This document shows, one piece after another, positions 32,207 through 41,385 of a stretch of DNA of 64,000 bases. The stretch covers positions 1 to 64,000 of the forward strand of contig NZ_DF820489.1 of assembly GCF_000691805.2 (NCBI RefSeq), read 5' to 3'. The translations under genes were made by a program, and so were the position numbers. Every line of letters begins with the position of its first letter. The stretch's first letter is position 1. This DNA comes from Weissella oryzae SG25 (GTDB lineage: Bacteria > Bacillota > Bacilli > Lactobacillales > Lactobacillaceae). The notes under the pieces were generated by a model, which ran no database searches, was not told where the DNA came from, and saw only the letters and a program-made list of their open reading frames with translations.

Positions 32207-34492
32207 CTATTTCCAAACCAAGGTTTCAGCAACCCGGTTAATTGCTTCGGTAGCCGGACCAACACTTAGCAAAACTAATTCGTGCATTGCTCTTGATGCT
32301 AAGGTATAGAGCAGGCCATTCGCAATTTGATTTGGATAGTTAGCTTGCGAAACATCAAAGCCAATTACGGCATCAAATTCTAAGCCCTTAGCTAGATAAA
32401 TTGGCATAATCAACACTGGTGCAGTTCGCGTCCGATCATCAGCACTTAACAATTGATAATCAAGCTTGCTATCAGCCAATAGTGTAGCAACTTGGTTTGC
32501 TTGAGCCTGGGTCTTGGTTAAAATTGCCACTGTACCCCAATCATTCATAGCACTATCAATTGCACTTTCAAGCACACTCGCCTGATTTACATGATTCGTT
32601 ACTAAGATGCTTGGCTGCTTACCTGAACGTGTAAAGGCGGTAATCTGCTGTCCATCAGGTAAGAGTGCTTTTGCAAAAGCCATAATTTCCTGAGTTGACC
32701 GGTAAGCTTTATTCAACACAACCATGGCTGGATTTTTTGCAGCAAAAGCCCGGCTATACTTAGTTAATAAGGCCTGCGGTTGTTCAATCTCACGAAACAA
32801 TGCTTGTTCGCTGTCACCAAGTAGCGTGAATTTAGCTGTCGGGAAGGCATGTTGTAGATACAGTAGTTGTGCCATTGAATAATCTTGCATCTCATCTACA
32901 AAGACATAACGCATTTGTTGGTTTGTTCCTGCACCGCTTAATAAATCACGTAAGTATAGCAAGGGGCTAGCATCCTCTAAATCAATTCGGTGATACTCTA
33001 ACTCTCGCAAAAAGCGCTCTTGCTTAGCTAACCACCAGTCGGCTGGTAACTCACTGTGCTTTGCCATATAAGCAAGAAAATCACTGTATTGTTCATAAAT
33101 ATCAAAGAAAAAGCCATTATAGATTGCATCAGCTACACTTTGCAGACTACGCTCTAAGAAATGGTGGCTGGCAATTGCCATTGTTGCTGGCATATTTTCT
33201 TCGTCAGCAATCGTTTCATCTAATTGACCAGCCAATAAATCATTATATTGATAACGATCCATATTATTCAACGCTTCCACGACCCAATCATCATTAATCA
33301 TGCGATTAATTCGCCGTAATAAGCGTTCATCTAATCGCTTTTGCGTTTGCGCTACTCGCTCACGGACTGAATAAGCCTGTGGTAGTTCACTGAAAATTTT
33401 AACCATTGCTTCCCGCCCGAAAAACACATTGCCTTGAAAATTAATATCTGTAAAATGAATGGTTTCGGCCGTTAATTGGTCAACATATGCAGCCAAGTGT
33501 TTTAAAATACTTGCCGCCTCTAATTTAGTTTGAATTGCCTGACTGGCATGCCCACCTTGATGATTGCCCTGTTCATAACGTTCAAAGATGGTTTGTACTT
33601 TTAAGCCTTCTAGACGAGCCGACAAGAATTCAGCTAAGGTTACTTGCCGCATATTGCGCTCGCCCAAAGATGGCAAGACATCCGCAATATAACTTGAGAA
33701 CAGCCGGTTGGGTGAGAAAAGGACAATTTGATCACTGTTTAATTCTTCCCGGGCATGAAAAAGGAGAAAGGCAATTCTTTGCAAAATTGCCGATGTTTTT
33801 CCTGAACCTGCAACTCCTTGAACTACTAATAAGTCACTATGGGTGTCACGAATAATCATATTTTGTTCTTGTTGAATCGTTGCAACAATGTTACGCATTG
33901 TGCTATCGCTAGCCTGACCTAAAGCGTATTGCAGCATCTCATCTCCAACTGTTTCATCGGTATCAAACATATTTACAATCTGACTATCTGTAATATTAAA
34001 TTGACGTTTCTTTAAAAGCTCCACAGTTTCTTCACCGGCGGGTGTTTCATAGTTGACCGGTCCCAGCGTTCCGTTATAATAAATCCCACTAATTGGTGCA
34101 CGCCAATCATAAATTAAAAAGCCCTGCTTTTCATCTTGTAAGGAAGCCAAACCAATGTATAGTGTGTCCCTATCCTCTTCCATAATATCGATTCGACCAA
34201 AATAAGGACTTGGTCGCAAATTGGTCAGTGTTTCGACATTTTTTCGCATAATGGTTTCTGTTTCAACCACACGAGCAACAATATTACGCTGTTGCTGCAC
34301 TTCAGCGTTGGTTTCCATGGCATCATCAAGTTCAATGGTGTTAATCGAAATATTATCTAAATAGTTCCCCTCAACAGCGCGGGTTTCGGCATGTGCATCA
34401 GCATAGACCTCTTTGGCAGTTTCTAGCTGATCATCAATTACAGCTACAACCTTGTCTAAGCGCGCCTGTTCTTTTACTTTTTCTTCATCCAT
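32207..34492 (-). CDS. helD: RNA polymerase recycling helicase HelD
   Basis: An SF1 (UvrD/Rep-like) ATPase of 761 residues, the length of Gram-positive HelD. HelD pulls stalled RNA polymerase off nucleic acids. The protein begins with a long charged coiled-coil-like arm (about 1-75). Walker A VVQGVAGSGKTSAI is at about 216-229, Walker B YVFVDEMQDYSMAQ near 540, and the late motifs VLNKAYRST and AKGLEFDAVIGFD follow. The N-terminal arm and the split between the two helicase domains fit HelD rather than UvrD or PcrA. AGGAAA precedes the ATG. It is probably monocistronic. Confidence 0.9.
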   Translation of the reverse strand: MDEEKVKEQARLDKVVAVIDDQLETAKEVYADAHAETRAVEGNYLDNISINTIELDDAMETNAEVQQQRNIVARVVETETIMRKNVETLTNLRPSPYFGRIDIMEEDRDTLYIGLASLQDEKQGFLIYDWRAPISGIYYNGTLGPVNYETPAGEETVELLKKRQFNITDSQIVNMFDTDETVGDEMLQYALGQASDSTMRNIVATIQQEQNMIIRDTHSDLLVVQGVAGSGKTSAILQRIAFLLFHAREELNSDQIVLFSPNRLFSSYIADVLPSLGERNMRQVTLAEFLSARLEGLKVQTIFERYEQGNHQGGHASQAIQTKLEAASILKHLAAYVDQLTAETIHFTDINFQGNVFFGREAMVKIFSELPQAYSVRERVAQTQKRLDERLLRRINRMINDDWVVEALNNMDRYQYNDLLAGQLDETIADEENMPATMAIASHHFLERSLQSVADAIYNGFFFDIYEQYSDFLAYMAKHSELPADWWLAKQERFLRELEYHRIDLEDASPLLYLRDLLSGAGTNQQMRYVFVDEMQDYSMAQLLYLQHAFPTAKFTLLGDSEQALFREIEQPQALLTKYSRAFAAKNPAMVVLNKAYRSTQEIMAFAKALLPDGQQITAFTRSGKQPSILVTNHVNQASVLESAIDSAMNDWGTVAILTKTQAQANQVATLLADSKLDYQLLSADDRTRTAPVLIMPIYLAKGLEFDAVIGFDVSQANYPNQIANGLLYTLASRAMHELVLLSVGPATEAINRVAETLVWK

Positions 34493-34613
34493 CTTATTTT
34501 CCTAGTTTCTAATTTAATTTGGATAGTCAAAATAAACTACGCCCGTTAAATGACTTTCACCTTTTTAAAGATATATTTCATCACTATTGTACAGGTTCAA
34601 CTCTGATTTACTC

Positions 34614-34660
34614 AAACAAAAAAGTGACCGCTAATATTATTCCTAATATCAACAGTCAGC
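34614..34660 (-). terminator. Terminator of the flavoprotein gene
   Basis: Minus-strand hairpin with arms TGACTGTTGATATTA and TAATATTAGCGGTCA (some G-T pairs), loop GGAA, followed by TTTTTTGTTTG. Confidence 0.8.
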
Positions 34661-34668
34661 TTAAATTC

Positions 34669-36015
34669 TTAGTCCATTGCTGCCCCTAAAAAGGTCGTTA
34701 TATCCGAACCAAGTGAGGGATAAGCATACATTTCACTACGCAAATCTTTTTGATTTTGCCGCCGATTAATAGCGACTGTCAGATAATTAATTAACTCATC
34801 TGCATGACTAGCTAAGACACTTGCTCCAACAATCACGCCGGACTCATTCAACACAATGTGCGCTTGCGCTAATGGTTCAAGATTTCGGTAATACCCCATC
34901 CACCTAGTCATATCAAATTCTGTAACTTGGTAGCCTTGTTCAATGGCTATATCTGGGTTCACCCCCACTTGGGCTAGCTTTGGTGCACCAAAGACGACTA
35001 CTGGTGTCGCTGGGAAATGAATTTGCTCAGTATTAAGGCCTAAAATATGTTGGGCAACATAGCGACCTTGAGTCGAAGCCGTTGGCGTCAACTTTGGCAC
35101 TGCTAAATTAGTTACATCACCCGCAGCGTAAATATTGTCAGCTGTTGTCTTTAAATAACCATCAACTTTAACCAGACTATCTGTAAGCTCAACATTAGCA
35201 GCTGCCAGATTTAGAGCATCAGTATTTCCACGACGACCAATCGCGACAAACCCACTATCAGCACTAACAATCCGACCATCATTGGCAAGTAGCTCAATTC
35301 GCTGACCCTGCTTTTGCACGGCTTGCGTCATAAAATTATCATGGAACGTGATACCTTTAGCCTGCATGGCCTGCTTCAATTTTTGAGTCAAAGTTTGATC
35401 AAACTCAGTTAAGATTGCCGTCCCTTTTAAAATAATATGCACTTTTGTCCCAACTGCGGCCGCTAAATTAGCAAATTCGATTGCGATAAAGCCACCACCA
35501 ACCAAAACAATTTCGGCTGGCATCGTTGTAAGATTTAAAAAGTCTTCATTATCTAATAGGTATTGATCCCCAGGCACATCTAATCTAGCCGGCTGCGTAC
35601 CAGTAGCAATTACCCAGTTATTTGCCGTAATTGTCTGCTCGGATAATTTTACAGTTTGATTATCGATAAAGCTCGCATGACCATAACGGTGAATTATGCC
35701 AGCTTCATCTAGACCGACAATTTTACGTGCTGCAACTGGTTCAGTAAAAGCCATTTTATGGCGCATCAAAACTGACCAGTCCAAGTCTAAACTACCTGTT
35801 AAGCCAGCGGGCACTAATTGTTCAGCCTGTTGTTTGGCTTCAACGGCCCCTAATAACATTTTTTTCGGATCGCAGCCATAATTAGGGCAAGTACCACCCC
35901 AAAGATACTCTTCAATGATAACAACTGACTTACCAGCTGCTTTTAATGCAAAAGCGGCTGATAAGCCGGCTGGACCAGAACCAATAATCCCTACATCAAA
36001 GTGTTCATTCATCAT
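34669..36015 (-). CDS. Glutathione-reductase-like FAD/NAD(P) disulfide oxidoreductase
   Basis: Class I flavin disulfide reductase of 448 residues. The FAD loop GSGPAGLSAAFAL, the redox-active disulfide GGTCPNYGCDPKK (C43 and C48 region), the NAD(P) loop LVGGGFIAIEFANLA and the late FAD motif YAAGDVTNL are present. The C-terminal interface normally carries a His-Glu pair within HPTxSE. Here the aligned segment reads YAYPSLGSD, so the active-site base appears absent. It may reduce another thiol or metal substrate, or act as a diaphorase. It lies 13 bases behind the osmoprotectant transporter gene and is likely co-transcribed with it. Confidence 0.82.
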   Translation of the reverse strand: MMNEHFDVGIIGSGPAGLSAAFALKAAGKSVVIIEEYLWGGTCPNYGCDPKKMLLGAVEAKQQAEQLVPAGLTGSLDLDWSVLMRHKMAFTEPVAARKIVGLDEAGIIHRYGHASFIDNQTVKLSEQTITANNWVIATGTQPARLDVPGDQYLLDNEDFLNLTTMPAEIVLVGGGFIAIEFANLAAAVGTKVHIILKGTAILTEFDQTLTQKLKQAMQAKGITFHDNFMTQAVQKQGQRIELLANDGRIVSADSGFVAIGRRGNTDALNLAAANVELTDSLVKVDGYLKTTADNIYAAGDVTNLAVPKLTPTASTQGRYVAQHILGLNTEQIHFPATPVVVFGAPKLAQVGVNPDIAIEQGYQVTEFDMTRWMGYYRNLEPLAQAHIVLNESGVIVGASVLASHADELINYLTVAINRRQNQKDLRSEMYAYPSLGSDITTFLGAAMD

Positions 36016-36028
36016 CGTTCAATCTCCC

Positions 36029-37546
36029 TTAGTTCTTTAGTAAATGATGCTGCGTTAAATATGTTTTGGCAACTTGATTTGCGGAATGATGCTTAACGTT
36101 CACCAAATAATTCATTTGCTGCATCTCTTGGTCCGTAATTTTTCCAGCTAAACGATTCAAGGCTCGCACAATCTCTGGGTGGTCCTTGGCAAAACTCGTT
36201 TTCATCATTGGTACTGCTTGGTAAGCTGGGAAGAAATGTTGATTATCCTGAAGTATTTGCAAATGATATTGCCTTAATTGCGAATCTGTACTATAAGCAT
36301 CAACTAAAGCAACCTTGTCTTGCGCAATCGCTTGATACCGTAAATCAGGATCAAAACTAGTTGTGTTGATATTTGTAAGTCCATAGGCTTTAGCCACCCC
36401 GGGCCAGCCATCCTGGCGATCCAAAAACTCAGCTGTCATCCCACCTTGCATACTTGGTACCTTAGCTAAATCACCAATGGTTACTAAATCATATTTTTTA
36501 GCTAAACTTTCTTTAACCGCCAATGCATAGGTATCATTAAATTGACTTGGTTTACCTAACGTTAAGTCTAATTTTTGGGCTACCTGTTGTGCTTTATAAT
36601 AGGTCATTTTAGCTGAAGCACCCGCCGGTAAAGTCACTGGTTTAGGTGCTATATCCGATAATACAGTACCAGTAAATTCTGGGTAGATACTAATATCATT
36701 ATTTTTTAAAGCTGTATACAAAAAGGATGTTGTCCCAAAATTATCCTTAGTTACAATCTTAAGATTGGGTTCTTCTACCTGAATCAAATCCTTATACATG
36801 GCAATCAAAATTGCTGGTTCAGAACCCAACTTTCCGGCAATAATAACCGTATTATTCGTCCGATGAATTAGCATTGGCGTAACCGTACCAATTGTTATAC
36901 CACCTAAAAGGACTGCCAAGATTGACCAACGAAAAAGTGCTCGTAATTTACCAATCCATTGAATACCAAGGGTCACAACAATTGCTAATAAAGCTGAGGT
37001 TAGGGCACCAATAATTAACAAACTGTTATCATTGCGACTGATTCCTAACAGAATAAATGAACCTAAACCACCAGCACCAATTAAGGCCGCCAAAGTTCCA
37101 GTTCCGACAATCATTACTGCAGCCGTTCGTAAACCAGCAATAATACTATCCTGTGCTAGCGGGAATCGCACATGCCAAAGAATTTTATTTCTTGGTAAGC
37201 CTAATGCTTGCGCTGAATCAATCAATTCAGGTTCAATCTGAGATAGCCCTAAATAAGTGTTTTGAAAAATTGGCAATAGCGCATACACAACCAAAGCAGT
37301 TAGTGCTGCTGGAAAACCAATCCCTACTAGGGGAATCATAATTGCTAAAACTGCTAGGGAAGGAATGGTTTGTAAAATCCCCGTTACTTGCAAGATTATT
37401 TCCGCAGACTTTTTATGCCTTAAGGCCCACACTGCTAATGGAATTGCTAAAAGTGCTGCCAACAATAGCGCACAAGCGGTTAATTGAATATGCTGCCATA
37501 GTGCTAATAATAAATCAGACCAGCGGCCCGTAAGTGAACTTATCAT
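36029..37546 (-). CDS. Osmoprotectant ABC permease fused to binding protein
   Basis: A 505-residue fusion. The N-terminal part (about 1-210) is an OpuB/OpuC-type permease with five or six helices and the cytoplasmic EPELIDSAQALGLPRNKILW loop that docks the ATPase. After a further membrane helix (about 208-225) the C-terminal part (about 235-505) is a type II solute-binding domain for glycine betaine, choline or carnitine (IAGKLGSEPAILIAMYKDL at its start). Such fusions occur in OpuF/OpuABC-like systems. The ATPase gene, usually just upstream, is absent here: the upstream neighbour is mazF. The ATPase must be encoded elsewhere or the system is incomplete. Substrate is inferred. Confidence 0.85.
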   Translation of the reverse strand: MISSLTGRWSDLLLALWQHIQLTACALLLAALLAIPLAVWALRHKKSAEIILQVTGILQTIPSLAVLAIMIPLVGIGFPAALTALVVYALLPIFQNTYLGLSQIEPELIDSAQALGLPRNKILWHVRFPLAQDSIIAGLRTAAVMIVGTGTLAALIGAGGLGSFILLGISRNDNSLLIIGALTSALLAIVVTLGIQWIGKLRALFRWSILAVLLGGITIGTVTPMLIHRTNNTVIIAGKLGSEPAILIAMYKDLIQVEEPNLKIVTKDNFGTTSFLYTALKNNDISIYPEFTGTVLSDIAPKPVTLPAGASAKMTYYKAQQVAQKLDLTLGKPSQFNDTYALAVKESLAKKYDLVTIGDLAKVPSMQGGMTAEFLDRQDGWPGVAKAYGLTNINTTSFDPDLRYQAIAQDKVALVDAYSTDSQLRQYHLQILQDNQHFFPAYQAVPMMKTSFAKDHPEIVRALNRLAGKITDQEMQQMNYLVNVKHHSANQVAKTYLTQHHLLKN

Positions 37547-37559
37547 GGTGGAGTTACTC

Positions 37560-37943
37560 CTACCTGCCTTCCTCGCGAACCAAACCTAAACTAATTATCA
37601 AGGCTTGGTCAACTTTATCCATTAATGACTTGGGTAATATCCCAAGCTTATCTTGTAGTCGTCTTTTATCAATTGTTCTAATCTGCTCGGCTAGAATAAC
37701 TGAATCGCGCGCAACCCCAGTAACATTAATCGTAGATGGCATTGCAACATGTGTAGGTAATTTACTTTTTGTTAGCTGAGCAGTTATGGGGGCAACGATT
37801 ACCGTTGGCGAAAAATTATTGCCAACATCATTTTGAATAATAATTACTGGTCGTTGTCCACCTTGCTCTGAGCCTTTGACTGGCGATAAATCTGCAAAAT
37901 AAATATCACCACGTTTGATTGGCTCATGTGTTTTTTTTGTCAT
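37560..37943 (-). CDS. mazF: MazF/PemK-type endoribonuclease toxin
   Basis: A 127-residue MazF/NdoA-type toxin. [31 protein letters not shown] and [19 protein letters not shown] are diagnostic; Arg and Thr of these motifs form the RNase site that cuts mRNA at short ACA- or UACAU-like sites. In Bacillus the order is alr-mazE-mazF. Here the alr part of a fused gene ends 9 bases upstream and no mazE antitoxin gene is present. Some lactobacilli have the same mazE-less arrangement, so it may rely on another antitoxin or have a milder role. GAGG precedes the ATG. Confidence 0.93.
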   Translation of the reverse strand: MTKKTHEPIKRGDIYFADLSPVKGSEQGGQRPVIIIQNDVGNNFSPTVIVAPITAQLTKSKLPTHVAMPSTINVTGVARDSVILAEQIRTIDKRRLQDKLGILPKSLMDKVDQALIISLGLVREEGR

Positions 37944-37952
37944 GCTTAATCC

Positions 37953-39437
37953 TCAATCAACTAGCCGTCTTGGTAAGCGTACCGCTAGGCTGGTTGCAAT
38001 CTCATATGGAATTGTTGCTCTTTTATCAGCTAAATCTTCTAAACTAATCGCTTGATCACCAACTTGACCAATTAAGGTAACGACCGTACCAACTGGTACT
38101 TCATCCGGTAGGCGTACCATCATCTGATCCATTGCAATCCGACCGACAATCTCAACTTTCCGGCCATCAGGCAACAAGCCAGTCATACCTTGTAAACTAC
38201 GCGCATACCCATCAGCATAACCGATTGGCAAGGTTCCAATCCATTCGGCCGATTGAGTAGTATAAGTTGCCCCATAAGAAATTGATTCACCAGCCGCAAC
38301 TTGTTTAACATGGACTAGTTGAGCTTTCAAACTCAAAACAGGTTGCAAAGCTCGGTGCTCCAATGTCCCTTGTGATGGATCAATCCCATACATAGCTGCA
38401 CCAACTCGTACCAAATCCAAGCTGGGTTGTTGGTGCCATAGAGCTGTTCCCGAGTTAGCCAAGTGCAAAAGTACTTTTTGATCTAACTGCAAGTCAGTAA
38501 TTAAATTTTGCCAACGAGTAAGTTGTTTTTCAAAATATGCTTTGTTTGGTCCATCCGCTGTTGCAAAGTGCATCCCAATACTATGCAAGTCCAGTTGTTC
38601 ATTCGCATCAATTAATTTAATCGCCGCTTCTAAGTCATCAGTCTCTCGAAAACCAATCCGACCCATACCTGTATCAATCGCTAACCAGACTGATAGCTTA
38701 TCAGCTGGTTGCAAAAATTCACTTGCAGCGGTCAACCAGCTCGTTGTTGCAACAACTGGAATCAAAGCATACTTAGCCAACAAGCTCGCATCCTCAGCGG
38801 GACTAATTCCCAGCACCAAAATTGGTAAAGTAACATCTAAATTACGAAGACGAATACCCTCATCCAAAGTTGCAACTGCGAATCCATCAACCTTTGCGGC
38901 CAAGGCGGCTGTAACGACTTGGTTCATCCCATGTCCGTAGGCGTTTGCTTTAACAACCGCAAAAAAGCGTTTTGCTTTTGTTAAGTCGCGTACATACTTA
39001 ACATTATGGGCCAGCGCTTTAGCTGATATTTCAAGCCAAGCTGGTCGGTGTGAGCTAACCAATTGATCAAAATTTTCTCGTTGCTCTAAGATAACCGAAC
39101 TATGTACTACATTACCAGTATGTGAGATTGAAACGTGTGCAACTAACTCACCTTCTTTAGGATGTTTGGCTAAAAAGGGTTGTCCCGCCGCATTAGTCAT
39201 AATTTCTAAATCTTGCCAAGAAACTGCTGCCCCAATTCCAGTTCCTAATGCCTTTGAATAAGCCTCTTTAACTGAAAAACGACCAGCCAAAAATTCGTCC
39301 TGATGTTTCCCTTGCTTTGTTAAATAAAGGGCTTTCTCCCCAGGAGTTAAAATTACATCAACAAATCGGGGGCGGCGTTTAGCAATCTTGGCCACTGCGT
39401 CAATTTCCTGTGCATCAATTCCATTCCCAAAAATCAT
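37953..39437 (-). CDS. acpS-alr: Fused holo-ACP synthase and alanine racemase
   Basis: One uninterrupted 494-residue frame. Residues 1-118 are AcpS: GNGIDAQEIDAV holds the Mg-binding Asp, and GRFSVKEAYSKALGTGIG the conserved Glu58. Residues about 133-494 are alanine racemase, with the PLP lysine in VVKANAYGHG (Lys163), GMGRIGFR, and the catalytic Tyr region of ESISYGATY. AcpS transfers phosphopantetheine from CoA to acyl carrier protein; Alr makes D-alanine for the wall. In most Firmicutes these are separate adjacent genes. The linker of about 15 residues shows no stop or frameshift. The upstream neighbour is cshA, and a terminator lies between. Confidence 0.93.
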   Translation of the reverse strand: MIFGNGIDAQEIDAVAKIAKRRPRFVDVILTPGEKALYLTKQGKHQDEFLAGRFSVKEAYSKALGTGIGAAVSWQDLEIMTNAAGQPFLAKHPKEGELVAHVSISHTGNVVHSSVILEQRENFDQLVSSHRPAWLEISAKALAHNVKYVRDLTKAKRFFAVVKANAYGHGMNQVVTAALAAKVDGFAVATLDEGIRLRNLDVTLPILVLGISPAEDASLLAKYALIPVVATTSWLTAASEFLQPADKLSVWLAIDTGMGRIGFRETDDLEAAIKLIDANEQLDLHSIGMHFATADGPNKAYFEKQLTRWQNLITDLQLDQKVLLHLANSGTALWHQQPSLDLVRVGAAMYGIDPSQGTLEHRALQPVLSLKAQLVHVKQVAAGESISYGATYTTQSAEWIGTLPIGYADGYARSLQGMTGLLPDGRKVEIVGRIAMDQMMVRLPDEVPVGTVVTLIGQVGDQAISLEDLADKRATIPYEIATSLAVRLPRRLVD

Positions 39438-39542
39438 AATTTAACTTTGCTCCCTCAAGATATTTATCTTTTCATTATAACAACCCTGTAAAGATGGTGA
39501 TAACTTTTATTGAGAACTTAAACTTATAATAAGTTAGTTCAT

Positions 39543-39586
39543 AAAACAAAGAGCCTCAAACCGTTAGATTTGAGACTCTTTGTTTT
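39543..39586 (-). terminator. cshA terminator
   Basis: An 18-base stem (AAAACAAAGAGTCTCAAA with its complement, one mismatch) and loop TCTAACGG, followed by TTTT. A few bases after the cshA stop codon. Confidence 0.9.
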
Positions 39587-39591
39587 AAATT

Positions 39592-41142
39592 TTAATCATT
39601 ATTACGGATTACGAAGTCACGTCCTGAACGACGTGGAGCTCCTGAACGTCCGCGTTGTGACCGATCACCTGAACCGGTACGTGAACCACGATCGTATGAA
39701 CGACGTTCACGACCACCGCGATCACCACCGCCACGACGATCGCCGCCACGGTAGCCACCACTACGGCGACCGCCACCACCATTACCGCCTTCACGACGAC
39801 CACCAAAGCCTGAACGCTTACGTGGTAATGGACGCTCATGTGACAAGCTAAAGCTCTCGTCCATTAGCGCAACATTTGCCACAGCACTCAATAGCGCAGC
39901 AGCCAATGTCTTGGCATCATACTTCTCAACTAATTCTGCGGCTGCATCCGCAAAGATTGATGAATCAACTGCACTAACCGCAGCTTCAACATCAGCTGCT
40001 GCAACTGACAAACGCCCTGCAATAGCTTCTTCGCGAGTTGCTGGCTTAAGTGGTTGCATCCGCTTCTTAGTCAACTTTTCGATATCCTTCAAGTAATCCA
40101 TCTCGGCATTTGTAACAAATGTTACTGAATTACCATGGGCACCGGCACGACCTGTCCGGCCGATACGGTGAACATATGATTCTGGATCTTGTGGAATATC
40201 AAAGTTGTAAACATGAGTAACACCAGAAATATCCAAGCCACGAGCAGCAACATCAGTTGCCACCAAAATGGTAATTTCCTTAGCCTTGAATTGCTTCAAA
40301 ACTTGTGTCCGCTTTTGTTGGGTCAAATCACCGTGAATACCAGCAGCCTTAAAGCCACGTAATTCCAAACCGCGTGTCAACTCATCAACACGGCGCTTAG
40401 TGCGACCAAACAAAATTGCTAATTCAGGTTGTTGTACGTCCAAAATCCGTGTCAAAGTATCAAACTTCTCATTCTCACGAACGCGAACGTAATATTGATC
40501 AACCAAATCAGTGGTTAATTCTTTAGCAGCAATTTGGATATGCTCTGGGTCAGTCATAAACTGAACACCAATCCGCTTAATTGCTGGTGGCATTGTTGCT
40601 GAGAACAACAATGTTTGACGCTTGTCTGGCACAGCCTTCAAGATAGACTCAATGTCTTCCAAGAACCCCATGTTCAACATTTCATCGGCTTCATCCAAAA
40701 CCAATGTCTTAACATGACCCAACTTAATCGTTCCGCGATTAATATGGTCAATCAAACGTCCTGGAGTTCCCACAACGATATGAGCTCCATGATTCAAGTT
40801 TGTAATTTGGCGACGAATATCTGATCCACCAAAGACCGCTTGAACTCGTACATGCTTATCGCGTCCCAACTTGAATAGCTCTTCTTGAGTTTGAATTGCT
40901 AATTCACGTGTTGGTGAGACAATCAGCGCTTGTACATCGCGGTTATCTGTGTCAATCATCTCCAAAATTGGTAAACCAAAGGCAGCTGTTTTACCAGTTC
41001 CTGTTTGGGCTTGACCAATCACATCCTTCCCAGCCATTGTCAAAGGAATTGTTTTTTCCTGAATGGGGGTTGCCTCTACATAGCCATGCTTTTCAATGGC
41101 CGTCAAAAGATCTTCACTAAGACCTAGTTCTGAAAACTTCAA
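39592..41142 (-). CDS. cshA: DEAD-box ATP-dependent RNA helicase
   Basis: 516-residue RNA helicase of the CshA family, which acts in RNA decay, ribosome assembly and cold growth. The motifs in order are GYVEATPIQEKTIP (Q), AQTGTGKTA, PTRELAIQ, TPGRLIDH, DEADEMLNMG, FSATMP, ATDVAARGLDISG and HRIGRTGRAG. The tail from about 440 is Arg/Gly/Ser-rich (RRSGG, RSYDRGSRTGSG), which binds RNA non-specifically. GGAGG precedes ATG. A long, structured 5' leader suggests control at the RNA level. Confidence 0.96.
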   Translation of the reverse strand: MKFSELGLSEDLLTAIEKHGYVEATPIQEKTIPLTMAGKDVIGQAQTGTGKTAAFGLPILEMIDTDNRDVQALIVSPTRELAIQTQEELFKLGRDKHVRVQAVFGGSDIRRQITNLNHGAHIVVGTPGRLIDHINRGTIKLGHVKTLVLDEADEMLNMGFLEDIESILKAVPDKRQTLLFSATMPPAIKRIGVQFMTDPEHIQIAAKELTTDLVDQYYVRVRENEKFDTLTRILDVQQPELAILFGRTKRRVDELTRGLELRGFKAAGIHGDLTQQKRTQVLKQFKAKEITILVATDVAARGLDISGVTHVYNFDIPQDPESYVHRIGRTGRAGAHGNSVTFVTNAEMDYLKDIEKLTKKRMQPLKPATREEAIAGRLSVAAADVEAAVSAVDSSIFADAAAELVEKYDAKTLAAALLSAVANVALMDESFSLSHERPLPRKRSGFGGRREGGNGGGGRRSGGYRGGDRRGGGDRGGRERRSYDRGSRTGSGDRSQRGRSGAPRRSGRDFVIRNND

Positions 41143-41154
41143 AATATTTCCTCC

Positions 41155-41248
41155 ACTGCGTCCCTCGGGCGAGGAACCAAAAAGTCTTGAACAGTTTTAT
41201 TAATCATACTTGAACGGGGCACAATCCGGCGCCCTCTCCCATGTTCAA
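41155..41248 (-). promoter_or_regulatory. Structured 5' leader of cshA
   Basis: Between a TTGCTA-N17-TATTAT promoter (41306-41278) and the start codon lie about 130 bases. Hairpin one (41248-41210) pairs TTGAAC with GTTCAA and GGGC with GCCC. Hairpin two (41177-41160) pairs GTTCCTCG with CGAGGGAC and ends close to the GGAGG site, where it could shield the ribosome binding site. RNA-helicase mRNAs are often self-regulated through their leaders; that reading is inference. Confidence 0.55.
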
Positions 41249-41277
41249 TTTAAATACCATTCAATTGTAACTTATCT

Positions 41278-41306
41278 ATAATACCTTGCATTATCCTAAT
41301 TAGCAA
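41278..41306 (-). promoter_or_regulatory. cshA promoter
   Basis: Minus-strand TTGCTA (41306-41301), 17-base spacer, TATTAT (41283-41278). Confidence 0.6.
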
Positions 41307-41351
41307 GTCATAAAAAGACCAGGTAATCAATGTAATCGTTTACTAACAATT

Positions 41352-41383
41352 AAAAAAATGACACGGCTCGCCATGTCATTTTT
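41352..41383 (-). terminator. murA terminator
   Basis: Minus-strand stem AATGACA/TGTCATT extended by pairs around the loop, then a run of seven T. Lies a few bases after the murA stop codon. Confidence 0.9.
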
Positions 41384-41385
41384 CA

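Noticed and set aside
39600-39850. Unusual repetitive low-complexity sequence
   Set aside because: It encodes the ordinary Arg/Gly-rich tail of the DEAD-box helicase, so it is not a repeat element.
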